From assembly GCA_038247995.1 (NCBI GenBank), contig JBBRUG010000032.1, forward strand, positions 1-27,844: 27,844 nt of DNA. Reading direction: 5' to 3'. The notes under the pieces are model-generated. The model was given only the letters and a program-made list of their open reading frames with translations, had not been told where the DNA came from and did no database searches. This document shows positions 14,157-21,194 of this stretch, piece by piece (position 1 is the stretch's first letter; each line of letters opens with the position of its first letter). The translations under genes were made by a program, and so were the position numbers. The DNA comes from JBBRUG01 sp038247995. GTDB taxonomy: Bacteria; Chloroflexota; Chloroflexia; Chloroflexales; Chloroflexaceae.

Positions 14157-15356
14157 CTACCCGCGCAGCGTAAACCCGATCATCTCCGCCAGATCGCGCA
14201 GGCTGGCTTGGGCGCTGCTCACATCGCGGCCATCGGCAACGGCGGCAAGCGTGTCGCCGGCCATACCATGAAGCACGGCCAACGCCGCCGGCGTGTAGAG
14301 ATCGTCGTCCATCGCCGCCAGTAAGTCAGCGTGGGCGCGGCTGAGATCAAGCGCCGAACCACTCCCGCCCGGAACCGCGATAGCCTGACGCAGATGCGCA
14401 GCCAGCTCTTCGTAGTGGCCTACAGCCGCCCGCTGATAGTCGAACTCTTCGCGATAATGCTCACTAAGCAGGTACCAACGCAGGGCATCGGGATGGTGCT
14501 GGCGTAGCGCATCGCGAGCAAAAACGAGGTTGCCGAGCGACTTGCTCATCTTCTCGCCATCGAGCCAGACCAGGCCGGCGTGCATCCAGATCTGGACAAA
14601 TGGGCGCTTGCCGGTAACCGGCTCGGTCTGAGCGATCTCGCACGGATGATGCGGGAAGATCAAGTCGGCGCCGCCGCCGTGAATATCGATCTGCGGGCCG
14701 AGGTATTTGGTCGCCATCGCGCTGCACTCGATATGCCAGCCCGGTCGCCCCAGGCCCCATGGGCTTTCCCAGGTCGGATCACCGGGTTTACCGGTCTGCC
14801 AGAGCACAAAGTCGAGCGGATCGCGCTTATGCGGATCGTGCGGGTTATTGCCGCGCTGGTTAGCCACAGCAAGCAATTCTTCATAGCCCATGCGCGCCAT
14901 TTTGCCGAAATCGGGATCGGTGCGCACACTAAAATAGACATTTCCATCGCGCACATAGGCATGTTCAAGTTCGACCAACCGCTCGACAATCGGGAGCATC
15001 GTCCCGACCTCCTCGCTGGCGCGCGGAAAAAACGTCGGCGGCAGCATGTTCAGCCCTTCACGATCGGCGACGAGCTGCGCCACCTGCACTTCAGTGAGTT
15101 CCTGCCAACTCATGCCATCGCGCTGGGCGCGCTCGAAAAGCGGATCATCAACATCGGTAATATTCTGGCAGTATTGCACATCAGCGCCGCGCCAACGCAA
15201 ATAGCGCACCAGCACATCGAACGTCAAGAAGGTGCGCGCATGGCCGATATGCGTCGTATCGTACGGGGTAACGCCACAAACATAGAGCGTTACCGCGCGA
15301 TCGGTCGGAATGGTGAAAACTTCTTTTTCCCGCGCAAGCGAGTTATACAGCTGCAT
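14157..15356 (-). CDS. cysS: Cysteinyl-tRNA synthetase family protein (short form)
   Basis: 399 residues, class I synthetase fold. It would attach cysteine to tRNA-Cys using ATP. All four zinc ligands that select cysteine are present with the spacing of the E. coli enzyme: Cys27, Cys211, His236 and Glu240. HIGH is at 36-39 and KMSKS at 269-273. Two differences stand out. The usual HHENE reads HHPCE (the E and N replaced, ligands kept). The protein is also about 60 residues shorter than typical CysRS, ending soon after the first helices of the anticodon-side domain. Length alone would also fit the related mycothiol ligase MshC, which is not expected in this phylum. I start at ATG 15356, with GGGAG five bases upstream; a TTG at 15368 is less likely. 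It lies 48 bp after the phosphatase gene. Confidence 0.82.
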   Translation of the reverse strand: MQLYNSLAREKEVFTIPTDRAVTLYVCGVTPYDTTHIGHARTFLTFDVLVRYLRWRGADVQYCQNITDVDDPLFERAQRDGMSWQELTEVQVAQLVADREGLNMLPPTFFPRASEEVGTMLPIVERLVELEHAYVRDGNVYFSVRTDPDFGKMARMGYEELLAVANQRGNNPHDPHKRDPLDFVLWQTGKPGDPTWESPWGLGRPGWHIECSAMATKYLGPQIDIHGGGADLIFPHHPCEIAQTEPVTGKRPFVQIWMHAGLVWLDGEKMSKSLGNLVFARDALRQHHPDALRWYLLSEHYREEFDYQRAAVGHYEELAAHLRQAIAVPGGSGSALDLSRAHADLLAAMDDDLYTPAALAVLHGMAGDTLAAVADGRDVSSAQASLRDLAEMIGFTLRG

Positions 15357-15404
15357 GGCTGCTCCCAAATGAAGGAAGAACTGAACAGGCCGAATAAAGA
15401 CGCC

Positions 15405-17351
15405 TTATTCAGTGTAGATCTGAAACGGATAATCGGCAATCAACGTATCCGTGGGCATGCGCGTGGCCCCAATCGACGGCCGCAGCGCGATCAGCGTGGC
15501 ATCATCGTGCGGATCGGCATGGTTACTGAAGGCGAGCATAGCCGCAATAATCCGCTCGACAATCGCGCCAACACTTAAATCCGGCGGCAGGCTGTTCACC
15601 AACGCTTCCAAGCGTTCGAAACCGAACAGTTCGCCATCGGAAGCGTGCGCCTCCACAATGCCGTCACTGAGGAAGATCAGCGTATCGCCCGCCTCAAGCT
15701 GGATAGTCACATCCTGATAGTGCGGCGACAATCCAGTGCCAATCGGCAAACCGCCAACCTCGATCAGACTACAACGCGTACTACCGTCGGAGCGGGTTTG
15801 CATCAGCAACGGCGCCACCATACCGGCGCTGGCGATCGTGATCGTGTGGCGATCAAAATCGTAGATCGCGATCTGGAGCGCTGCATTCATCTGGTTCGAC
15901 TGTAAGCGGTCGCGCAACGAGCGATCGAGAGCCTGCAGAATAGCCGATGGATAATCGAGCATGCGCGCCTGCGACTCGAGCGTAGAACTCGTGAGCGCCA
16001 TCAGCAGTGCTGCGGCAACGCCCTTGCCCGAAATATCGCCGATTGCGATCGCCGCCCGTCCGCCGGGCATCGTCAGGTAACTGTAAAAATCGCCGCCGAC
16101 TTCGGCTGCCGGCAGCGAGCGCCCATAAACGCTCAACCCATCGGTCGGCCAGGGCGGGACGCTTGGCAGCATCCCCTGTTGAATATCGCGGGCCAGTTCC
16201 AGGCCGGCGCGTAGACGGGCATTCTGGTCGGCAATCTCGCGCTGACTATGCTGCAACTGATCGGCCATATTGTTAAAGCGCTCGGCAAGCTGGCCTAGCT
16301 CGTCGGTTTCGCCGCTTGGAATACGATGACTCAGGTTGCCGGCCGCCAATTCGCGTGCGCCGGCGCCAAGCGCCCGAATGGGGTCGATCAGGCGGCGCGA
16401 CTGCGTGAATGCCCAGGTAAAGGCCAACGCACCAACCAGGATCACCAGCGCCGTGAGCAGTTGGATACTGCGATAGACTTCGATGAAAAAGGTTATTGCC
16501 GGTTGTTCCACCACTACCGACCAGTTCGCGACACCGACCGGGCTAATCGTGGCCCGCGCGCCGACAACCTGCTGGCCATCGCCGCCGGGATATTCGCCCA
16601 CAGCCGTAGCGCCGGGGTACAGAACGGCAATATTCGGCGGCGGCGCCCAGGTTCCGCTTGAACTACTGAGCATTAGCGTCTGATTGGCATCAAGCAGATA
16701 GGCGACTCTACCCTGGCTCTGCATCCCCCGGCGCAGGATCTGGCTGATCCGCGTGGCGCTGACTTCGCTACTCAGCGCACCGCTCAGCGCACCTGTCTGC
16801 GCATTACGGATCGGGATGACAATCTGAAAAAAGGCCTGCTGATCGGCATTCCGCCGGATCACCGTGCGCCCGCCCTGGCCACCGCCAATTGCCCGCTGGA
16901 TCAATTCAGCGTCGAGAGGCGCGACCGTAGCTCGTGTTCCCGTCAGGATCCGGCTCATCGCCTCAGCGACAACCGCGCCCTCACGGTTGATTAACCGAAC
17001 CGAGCGCACATCAAGTGAGGCGTCGGCAAGCGCCTGCACACTCGTCTGGAGGTTCAGGCCGGGTACGTTTGGATCGATCGTCGTTGTGGCGCGTAAAAGC
17101 AACTGCTCGACATCATAGAGGAACGTCGCCAGGTTGTCGGCGATCCGCTCAGCCACAGCTAACTGGCTGGCATACGCATTACGCTGCTGGACGCGGAAAA
17201 GAACGGCAATCAGCAATGCACCGACGACAAGCAGCGGGATCGTGGAAGAAACAAGATAACTCCAGCGCAAGCGACGCGCAATGCTGGTCCGCTGCTGAAA
17301 GAGTGTCGTTGTTATTCGTCGGGGTTGGTCACCGGGGTTGGGCTGCATCAT
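15405..17351 (-). CDS. Membrane receptor with HAMP and SpoIIE-type PP2C phosphatase domains
   Basis: 648 residues. A membrane helix (about 32-53), an extracytoplasmic Cache-like sensor region (about 55-290), a second helix (about 296-316), HAMP (about 317-370), a short coiled coil, and a PP2C phosphatase of the SpoIIE/RsbU type (about 400-625). Metal-binding Asp residues are visible in GGDFYSYL (Asp421), GDISGKGVAA (Asp439), LSDGIVEA (Asp563) and HDDATL (616-617). Such proteins dephosphorylate anti-sigma-factor antagonists, coupling an outside signal to a partner switch. No antagonist or anti-sigma gene is adjacent. Two ATG codons in tandem (17351 and 17348) can start it; AGGA touches the first, so the second may be used. 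Confidence 0.92.
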   Translation of the reverse strand: MMQPNPGDQPRRITTTLFQQRTSIARRLRWSYLVSSTIPLLVVGALLIAVLFRVQQRNAYASQLAVAERIADNLATFLYDVEQLLLRATTTIDPNVPGLNLQTSVQALADASLDVRSVRLINREGAVVAEAMSRILTGTRATVAPLDAELIQRAIGGGQGGRTVIRRNADQQAFFQIVIPIRNAQTGALSGALSSEVSATRISQILRRGMQSQGRVAYLLDANQTLMLSSSSGTWAPPPNIAVLYPGATAVGEYPGGDGQQVVGARATISPVGVANWSVVVEQPAITFFIEVYRSIQLLTALVILVGALAFTWAFTQSRRLIDPIRALGAGARELAAGNLSHRIPSGETDELGQLAERFNNMADQLQHSQREIADQNARLRAGLELARDIQQGMLPSVPPWPTDGLSVYGRSLPAAEVGGDFYSYLTMPGGRAAIAIGDISGKGVAAALLMALTSSTLESQARMLDYPSAILQALDRSLRDRLQSNQMNAALQIAIYDFDRHTITIASAGMVAPLLMQTRSDGSTRCSLIEVGGLPIGTGLSPHYQDVTIQLEAGDTLIFLSDGIVEAHASDGELFGFERLEALVNSLPPDLSVGAIVERIIAAMLAFSNHADPHDDATLIALRPSIGATRMPTDTLIADYPFQIYTE

Positions 17352-17410
17352 TCCTGAACGGGTCCGATCTCCTGGCGCACATTGCGGGGCAGATGGACGT
17401 GAATCAGCCC

Positions 17411-17416
17411 ATTATA
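17411..17416 (-). promoter_or_regulatory. Putative -10 box (TATAAT) of the SpoIIE-type gene
   Basis: On the minus strand GTGCTATAATGGG lies about 60 bp before the start codon. No good -35 is seen. Confidence 0.5.
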
Positions 17417-17459
17417 GCACGCTGATCCAGCCGAACATCAGTCGTTGAAATGATTTAAG

Positions 17460-17900
17460 TCACTGCACCTCAGGCACTACCGCAGCGACAGCCGGATCGA
17501 TCGCGAGCACGGTATTCGCCATCCAACCGCTCAGGCCGCCGGGCAATTCCACGGCGTACCAATCGCCCTGACGAGCGCGCAGGTTTAACGATTGACCGGC
17601 CTCAACCACTGCTACGACGCTGGAATCGAGGCTAGGGTTGCTGCGCAAATTGGCGGTTGTCGCCGCGATTGCAGGCAGCGGGGTTGGCGTGGGTGTCGCC
17701 AAGGGCACAAGTGTCACTGTCGGCGGGACAGTCGGGCTGGGCGTTACGGGCGTGACACTGGGGAGCCGTTCAAGGGTGGGGAATGGGGTTGGGCGGGGCG
17801 GAAGATCGGCGGTAAGATCGCCGCAGGCAGATAAGAGCGCACTGACCACGAACAACAAAAAAACAAAGCGCATGCATTGGTGCAAAGGGCGTACCTTCAT
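17460..17900 (-). CDS. SH3b-domain lipoprotein
   Basis: 146 residues. A lipoprotein signal (FVFLLFVVSALLSAC, lipidated Cys at residue 26), a long Pro/Thr-rich spacer (about 35-85, with PTPFPT, TPVTPSP and TPTPTP), then a bacterial SH3 domain (about 88-138: TTANLRSNPSLDSSVVAVVE, NLRARQGDWYAVEL, GLSGWMANTVL). Such domains often bind cell-wall or cell-surface polymers. ATG 17900 gives a basic n-region; ATG 17873 would also work and lies closer to the hydrophobic core. It follows the tRNA-Pro gene after a hairpin, and its promoter is not obvious. Confidence 0.8.
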   Translation of the reverse strand: MKVRPLHQCMRFVFLLFVVSALLSACGDLTADLPPRPTPFPTLERLPSVTPVTPSPTVPPTVTLVPLATPTPTPLPAIAATTANLRSNPSLDSSVVAVVEAGQSLNLRARQGDWYAVELPGGLSGWMANTVLAIDPAVAAVVPEVQ

Positions 17901-17958
17901 AACGTGCCGAGGAGATGTGACAGGCAAGCCAAGCGCAGATTCTGCTACGCAAATGCTA

Positions 17959-17993
17959 AGCGGCGCCTGCGCCGAGAAGACGCAGACGCCGCT
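17959..17993 (-). terminator. Stem-loop ending the tRNA-Leu/tRNA-Pro transcript
   Basis: On the minus strand AGCGGCGTCTGCG and CGCAGGCGCCGCT pair over 13 positions (one G-U), seven bases past the tRNA-Pro CCA. There is no T run. Confidence 0.65.
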
Positions 17994-18000
17994 TAAACCC

Positions 18001-18077
<77 letters not shown>

Positions 18078-18103
18078 TTCCGACCAGTGCATCCGCGTCG
18101 GCA

Positions 18104-18189
18104 TGGTGCCGAAGGTGGGACTCGAACCCACATGAGGTTGCCCTCAACGGTTTTTGAGACCGTCGCGTCTGCCATTCCGCCACTTCGGC
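18104..18189 (-). tRNA. tRNA-Leu (anticodon CAA)
   Basis: 86 nt including an encoded CCA, with the long variable arm of class II tRNAs (TTGAGGGCAACCTCAT region). The acceptor stem GCCGAAG/CTTCGGC is perfect. The anticodon loop CTCAAAA between ACGGT and ACCGT gives CAA, reading TTG. The T arm is GGGTTCGAGTCCC. Confidence 0.97.
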
Positions 18190-18202
18190 GCGAACCTAGC
18201 CA

Positions 18203-18231
18203 AGTATAGCAGAAGGGTTCGCCGGCGTCAA
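18203..18231 (-). promoter_or_regulatory. Promoter of the tRNA-Leu/tRNA-Pro unit
   Basis: On the minus strand TTGACG (18231-18226), a 17-bp spacer, TATACT (18208-18203). It is near consensus and 14 bp before the tRNA-Leu 5' end, as expected for a stable RNA. Confidence 0.88.
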
Positions 18232-18236
18232 ACACA

Positions 18237-18265
18237 TTGACGTGCCTTGCCGGGCGGGCTACAAT
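18237..18265 (+). promoter_or_regulatory. Promoter of the ffh-rpsP-khpA-rimM operon
   Basis: TTGACG (18237-18242), a 17-bp spacer, TACAAT (18260-18265), about 45 bp before the ffh ATG. Its -35 is five bases from the tRNA promoter's -35 on the other strand, and together they read CGTCAA-ACACA-TTGACG. Confidence 0.88.
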
Positions 18266-18310
18266 AACAGTGTGCGTGTGTGCCGAACCACCAGCGAAAC
18301 GAGTGCGCTT

Positions 18311-19726
18311 ATGTTTGAGAGCCTTTCCGACCGTTTGCAGACGGTCTTTCAAAAACTTGGCAGCAAGGGCCGCCTCGACGAGGCCGATGTTCGCGAGGCG
18401 ATGAAGCAGGTACGCCTGGCCTTGCTTGAAGCCGACGTCAACTTTAAAGTCGTTAAGGACTTTGTCAATACCGTTACCGAGCAGGCAATCGGTGAAGAAG
18501 TTACCAAGAGCCTGACGCCGCATCAACAGGTCGTGAAGATCGTCCACCAGGAGTTGATCAACCTGCTGGGCACCGAGAATGCGCCGCTGCAAGAGGCGCG
18601 CCCCGGCCCAACGGTGATTATGCTCGTCGGCCTGCAAGGCACTGGTAAGACGACGCTCGCCGCCAAGCTGGCCCTGCATCTGCGCAAGAAGGGCCGCCGG
18701 GTAATGCTCGCCGCCGCCGACGTCTATCGCCCGGCTGCGATTGCCCAACTCCAGACGCTCGGCAAGCAACTGAATGTGCCGGTCTATAGCGAAGGCACCA
18801 CCTCCAGCCCGCCCGATATTGCCGCCAACGCGCTTGAGCAAGCCCGCCAGGAGCAATTCAACGTCCTGATCATCGACACTGCCGGTCGGCTCCAGATCGA
18901 CGAGCCACTGATGGAAGAGCTCACCCAGATCGAAACGCGCGTCCAGCCGACTGAACGGCTGCTCGTAGTTGATGCAATGACGGGACAGGAAGCGGTGCGC
19001 GTCGCCGACACGTTTAACCAACGGATCAATATTACCGGCCTGGTGATGACCAAAATGGACGGCGATGCGCGCGGTGGCGCGGCGCTTTCGGTGCGCGCCG
19101 TTACCGGTGTGCCGATCAAGTTCATCTCCAGCGGCGAGAAGATCGACGGCAACACTCTGGAGCCCTTCTACCCCGACCGGCTCGCCTCGCGCATCCTCGG
19201 CATGGGCGATATGCTCTCGCTCATTGAGAAGGCCGAGCAGATGTACGACGCCGAGGAAGCTAAGGCGATGGAGAAGAAGCTGCGCAAGGGTAAGTTCGAC
19301 TTTGAGGATTTCCTCAATGCGATGCACCAGATGCGCAAGCTTGGCCCGCTCCAACAGATCCTGGGCATGATCCCCGGCATGAGCCAACTCGCTCGCAACG
19401 AGGAACTGCTCGACGAGAGCCAACTCAAGCGGGTCGAGGCGATGATCTTCTCGATGACCCCACACGAGCGCCGCAACCCAGAGGTCATCAAGAACAGCCG
19501 GCGGGCCCGGATCGCACGCGGCAGCGGCACGACCGATCAGGATGTTGCTGCGCTGATCAAGCAGTTCCAGCAGATGCAGCGGATGATGAAACAAATGACT
19601 GCCGGCGGCGGCAATGGGCGCGGCGGTAAGGGCGGGCGCGGCGGACGTGGTGGTGGGGGACGCGGCGGTAAGGGCGGTGGCGGCGGTCAGATCGATCCGC
19701 GTGATCTGATGAAGATGTTGAAATAG
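18311..19726 (+). CDS. ffh: Signal recognition particle GTPase Ffh
   Basis: 471 residues. The SRP54 protein binds 4.5S RNA and signal peptides and delivers ribosomes to the membrane receptor FtsY. N domain (about 1-85), G domain (about 90-295) with the P-loop GLQGTGKTT, DVYRPAA, DTAGRL and TKMDGDARGG, then the Met-rich M domain (about 325-440; MGDMLSL, FNAMHQMRKLGPLQQILGMI-type helices). The C-terminal 40 residues are a Gly/Arg/Lys-rich run (GGKGGRGGRGGGGRGGKGG) before a short DPRDLMKML end. I start at ATG 18311 (MFESLSDRLQ, the family start), not at the in-frame codon 18242, which lies inside the promoter. Confidence 0.97.
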   Translation: MFESLSDRLQTVFQKLGSKGRLDEADVREAMKQVRLALLEADVNFKVVKDFVNTVTEQAIGEEVTKSLTPHQQVVKIVHQELINLLGTENAPLQEARPGPTVIMLVGLQGTGKTTLAAKLALHLRKKGRRVMLAAADVYRPAAIAQLQTLGKQLNVPVYSEGTTSSPPDIAANALEQARQEQFNVLIIDTAGRLQIDEPLMEELTQIETRVQPTERLLVVDAMTGQEAVRVADTFNQRINITGLVMTKMDGDARGGAALSVRAVTGVPIKFISSGEKIDGNTLEPFYPDRLASRILGMGDMLSLIEKAEQMYDAEEAKAMEKKLRKGKFDFEDFLNAMHQMRKLGPLQQILGMIPGMSQLARNEELLDESQLKRVEAMIFSMTPHERRNPEVIKNSRRARIARGSGTTDQDVAALIKQFQQMQRMMKQMTAGGGNGRGGKGGRGGRGGGGRGGKGGGGGQIDPRDLMKMLK

Positions 19727-19734
19727 GGATTGGG

Positions 19735-19767
19735 GAGGTTGTACACAGCTACGCAGCGCACAACCTC
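19735..19767 (+). terminator. Weak stem-loop between ffh and rpsP
   Basis: GAGGTTGT (19735-19742) pairs with ACAACCTC (19760-19767) around a 17-nt loop. There is no T run; it may be a partial stop or a processing site inside the operon. Confidence 0.45.
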
Positions 19768-19782
19768 GCCACCAAGTTATGC

Positions 19783-19788
19783 TATAAT
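19783..19788 (+). promoter_or_regulatory. Possible internal -10 box before rpsP
   Basis: TATAAT in GCTATAATAAGC, 46 bp before the rpsP start, has no good -35. With the preceding stem it suggests that rpsP can be expressed apart from ffh. Confidence 0.45.
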
Positions 19789-19834
19789 AAGCGCTTAGTG
19801 TATTGATATACTTCGCAGGAGGCCTGTTACAGCT

Positions 19835-20113
19835 ATGGTTAAGATCCGTCTTCGCCGCACCGGCAAGACTAAGCAGCCCAGCTATCGTGTGGTTATCGCC
19901 GATGCGCGTTCGCCCCGCGACGGTAAGTTTATCGAGATTATCGGCCACTATAACCCCATTCGCCAGCCCAAGGTGCTTGAGGTAAAGGCCGATCGGGCGC
20001 GCTATTGGTTGAGCGTCGGCGCACAGCCTAGCGATACAGTTGCGCACCTGTTTAAGGGCTTGAATATCCTCGACAGCGAGGGTAAGGTTGTTCCCGAGCC
20101 CGTCGAAGCTTAG
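19835..20113 (+). CDS. rpsP: 30S ribosomal protein S16
   Basis: 92 residues, the usual length for S16. It starts MVKIRLRRTGKTKQPSYRVV and contains the family blocks DARSPRDGKFIEIIGHYNP and DRARYWLSVGAQPSDTVAHL. It binds 16S rRNA in the 30S body during assembly. GGAGG lies 11 bases before the ATG. Gene order with khpA and rimM is the classical bacterial arrangement. Confidence 0.98.
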   Translation: MVKIRLRRTGKTKQPSYRVVIADARSPRDGKFIEIIGHYNPIRQPKVLEVKADRARYWLSVGAQPSDTVAHLFKGLNILDSEGKVVPEPVEA

Positions 20114-20123
20114 TTGAAGCGAA

Positions 20124-20156
20124 CCTGTCAGGTGTGCCTGTTTTGCGCCTGACAGG
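20124..20156 (+). terminator. Stem-loop between rpsP and khpA (attenuator candidate)
   Basis: CCTGTCAGG (20124-20132) pairs exactly with CCTGACAGG (20148-20156), followed by CTTTGACGTTATT. It lies 10 bp past the rpsP stop and 22 bp before the khpA ATG, so it may set the ratio of S16 to the assembly factors. Confidence 0.55.
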
Positions 20157-20178
20157 CTTTGACGTTATTACTCCGCAT

Positions 20179-20406
20179 ATGAAAGCACTGCTCGAATACA
20201 TTGCGCGCAACCTTGTGGACGACCCTGAGGCTGTGCAGATCAAAGAGCGCGTCGGTCGCTTTACGGTAACCTACGAACTCTCCGTAGCATCGAACGAAAC
20301 CGGTAAGGTGATCGGCCGGAGTGGGCGGGTAGCCAAGGCAATCCGCGATATGATGGGCGTTGCCGCCGCACGCCAGAATAAGCGCGTCCATATTGATATT
20401 GAGTAA
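20179..20406 (+). CDS. khpA: KH-domain RNA-binding protein KhpA
   Basis: 75 residues, the usual KhpA size: MKALLEYIARNLVDDPEAVQ at the N terminus, and the KH GxxG loop in GKVIGRSGRVAKAIRDMM (about 45-62). It forms an RNA-binding dimer, often with KhpB, and is linked to cell-size control and rRNA-related functions. I start at ATG 20179, although its ribosome site is poor. The in-frame GTG at 20134 lies in the loop of the preceding hairpin and adds residues unlike the family. Confidence 0.95.
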   Translation: MKALLEYIARNLVDDPEAVQIKERVGRFTVTYELSVASNETGKVIGRSGRVAKAIRDMMGVAAARQNKRVHIDIE

Positions 20407-20453
20407 CTTACCCCGCGCTGCGCTCGCACCTCTGCATTCACAGTACACACCCC

Positions 20454-20960
20454 ATGGATGAACTCCTACTTGTCGGCGTAATTGCCGGCGCATTCGGCAT
20501 TAAAGGCCAGGTCAAGCTAAAGTCGTTTACCGACCGGCCTGACCACCTGAGCCGTCATATTCGCACGCTCTTAATTGGCAAGGATCATGCGCCGTATCGG
20601 CTTGTCCGCGCTATTGAGCACAAACCTGGTTTGCTGGTGCTTACCCTCGACGGGATCACAACCCGCGATGCCGCCGATGATCTGCGCGGCGCCGAAGTTT
20701 TCATCCCTGCGCAAGAAGCAGCCCCACTCGCCACCGATGAGTATTTTCTCCACGATATGGCTGGCCTGAAAGTCTTCACCACCGATGGTACAGCCATCGG
20801 CACCGTGAAAGATATCCTGGTCACCGGCGCCAACGATGTCCTGGTGATCGCACGTACCGGTCAACCCGATGCGCTCGTGCCGATGGTGCGCGAATTTGTT
20901 GTGGAACTGGATATACCCGGTGGTCGCCTCGTGATTCAACCGATCGAGGGCTTGCTCTAG
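20454..20960 (+). CDS. rimM: Ribosome maturation factor RimM
   Basis: 168 residues. N-terminal RimM domain with LVGVIAGAFGIKGQVKLKSF and TDRP, then a PRC-barrel domain (from about 95: EYFLHDMAGLKVFT, IGTVKDILVTGANDVLVI). It helps assemble the 30S head and processes 16S rRNA with S19. The usual next genes trmD and rplS do not follow. A strong terminator ends the operon right after rimM. Confidence 0.96.
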   Translation: MDELLLVGVIAGAFGIKGQVKLKSFTDRPDHLSRHIRTLLIGKDHAPYRLVRAIEHKPGLLVLTLDGITTRDAADDLRGAEVFIPAQEAAPLATDEYFLHDMAGLKVFTTDGTAIGTVKDILVTGANDVLVIARTGQPDALVPMVREFVVELDIPGGRLVIQPIEGLL

Positions 20961-20968
20961 ATCAAGCG

Positions 20969-21015
20969 GACGGCTGACGACTGCGTATACGCGTAGTCGT
21001 CAGCCGTCTTTCTTT
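20969..21015 (+). terminator. Strong Rho-independent terminator of the ffh-rimM operon
   Basis: A perfect 14-bp stem, GACGGCTGACGACT (20969-20982) with AGTCGTCAGCCGTC (20995-21008), then TTTCTTT. The loop GCGTATACGCGT can itself pair. Confidence 0.93.
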
Positions 21016-21040
21016 GCCCAACATCTCGATTGTGCCGCGC

Positions 21041-21069
21041 TTTACAATCTCCGACGCCCTATGCTAGAA
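21041..21069 (+). promoter_or_regulatory. Promoter upstream of the pyrophosphatase gene
   Basis: TTTACA (21041-21046), a 17-bp spacer, TAGAAT (21064-21069). A second -10-like TATAAT at 21099-21104 lacks a good -35. The leader from the first would be about 120 nt. Confidence 0.7.
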
Positions 21070-21100
21070 TACGGCCCTAGAATCCACCACAAGTTTCATA

Positions 21101-21120
21101 TAATTACGGTTAATTACGGT
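21101..21120. promoter_or_regulatory. Two tandem 10-bp copies of TAATTACGGT in the hppA leader
   Basis: Exact direct repeats one helical turn apart, touching the second -10-like box. They could bind a regulator as a direct-repeat operator. Downstream, GGAGTG/CACTCC forms a 6-bp stem around 21138-21155. Confidence 0.55.
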
Positions 21121-21194
21121 AGTTCCCCTTCCTCACGGAGTGGCTCGGCACTCCATTAACGCTTCAATGTGGAAGTCTTCCAAGGAGTAGGGCG

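Noticed and set aside
14157..15356. Mycothiol ligase MshC
   Set aside because: The length fits, but mycothiol is an actinobacterial thiol, no other msh gene is near, and the four zinc ligands follow CysRS spacing. Kept as a minor alternative.
14580..15578. A 332-codon plus-strand frame opposite the synthetase-like gene
   Set aside because: Pure antisense to conserved HIGH and zinc-site motifs; no ribosome site or recognisable domain.
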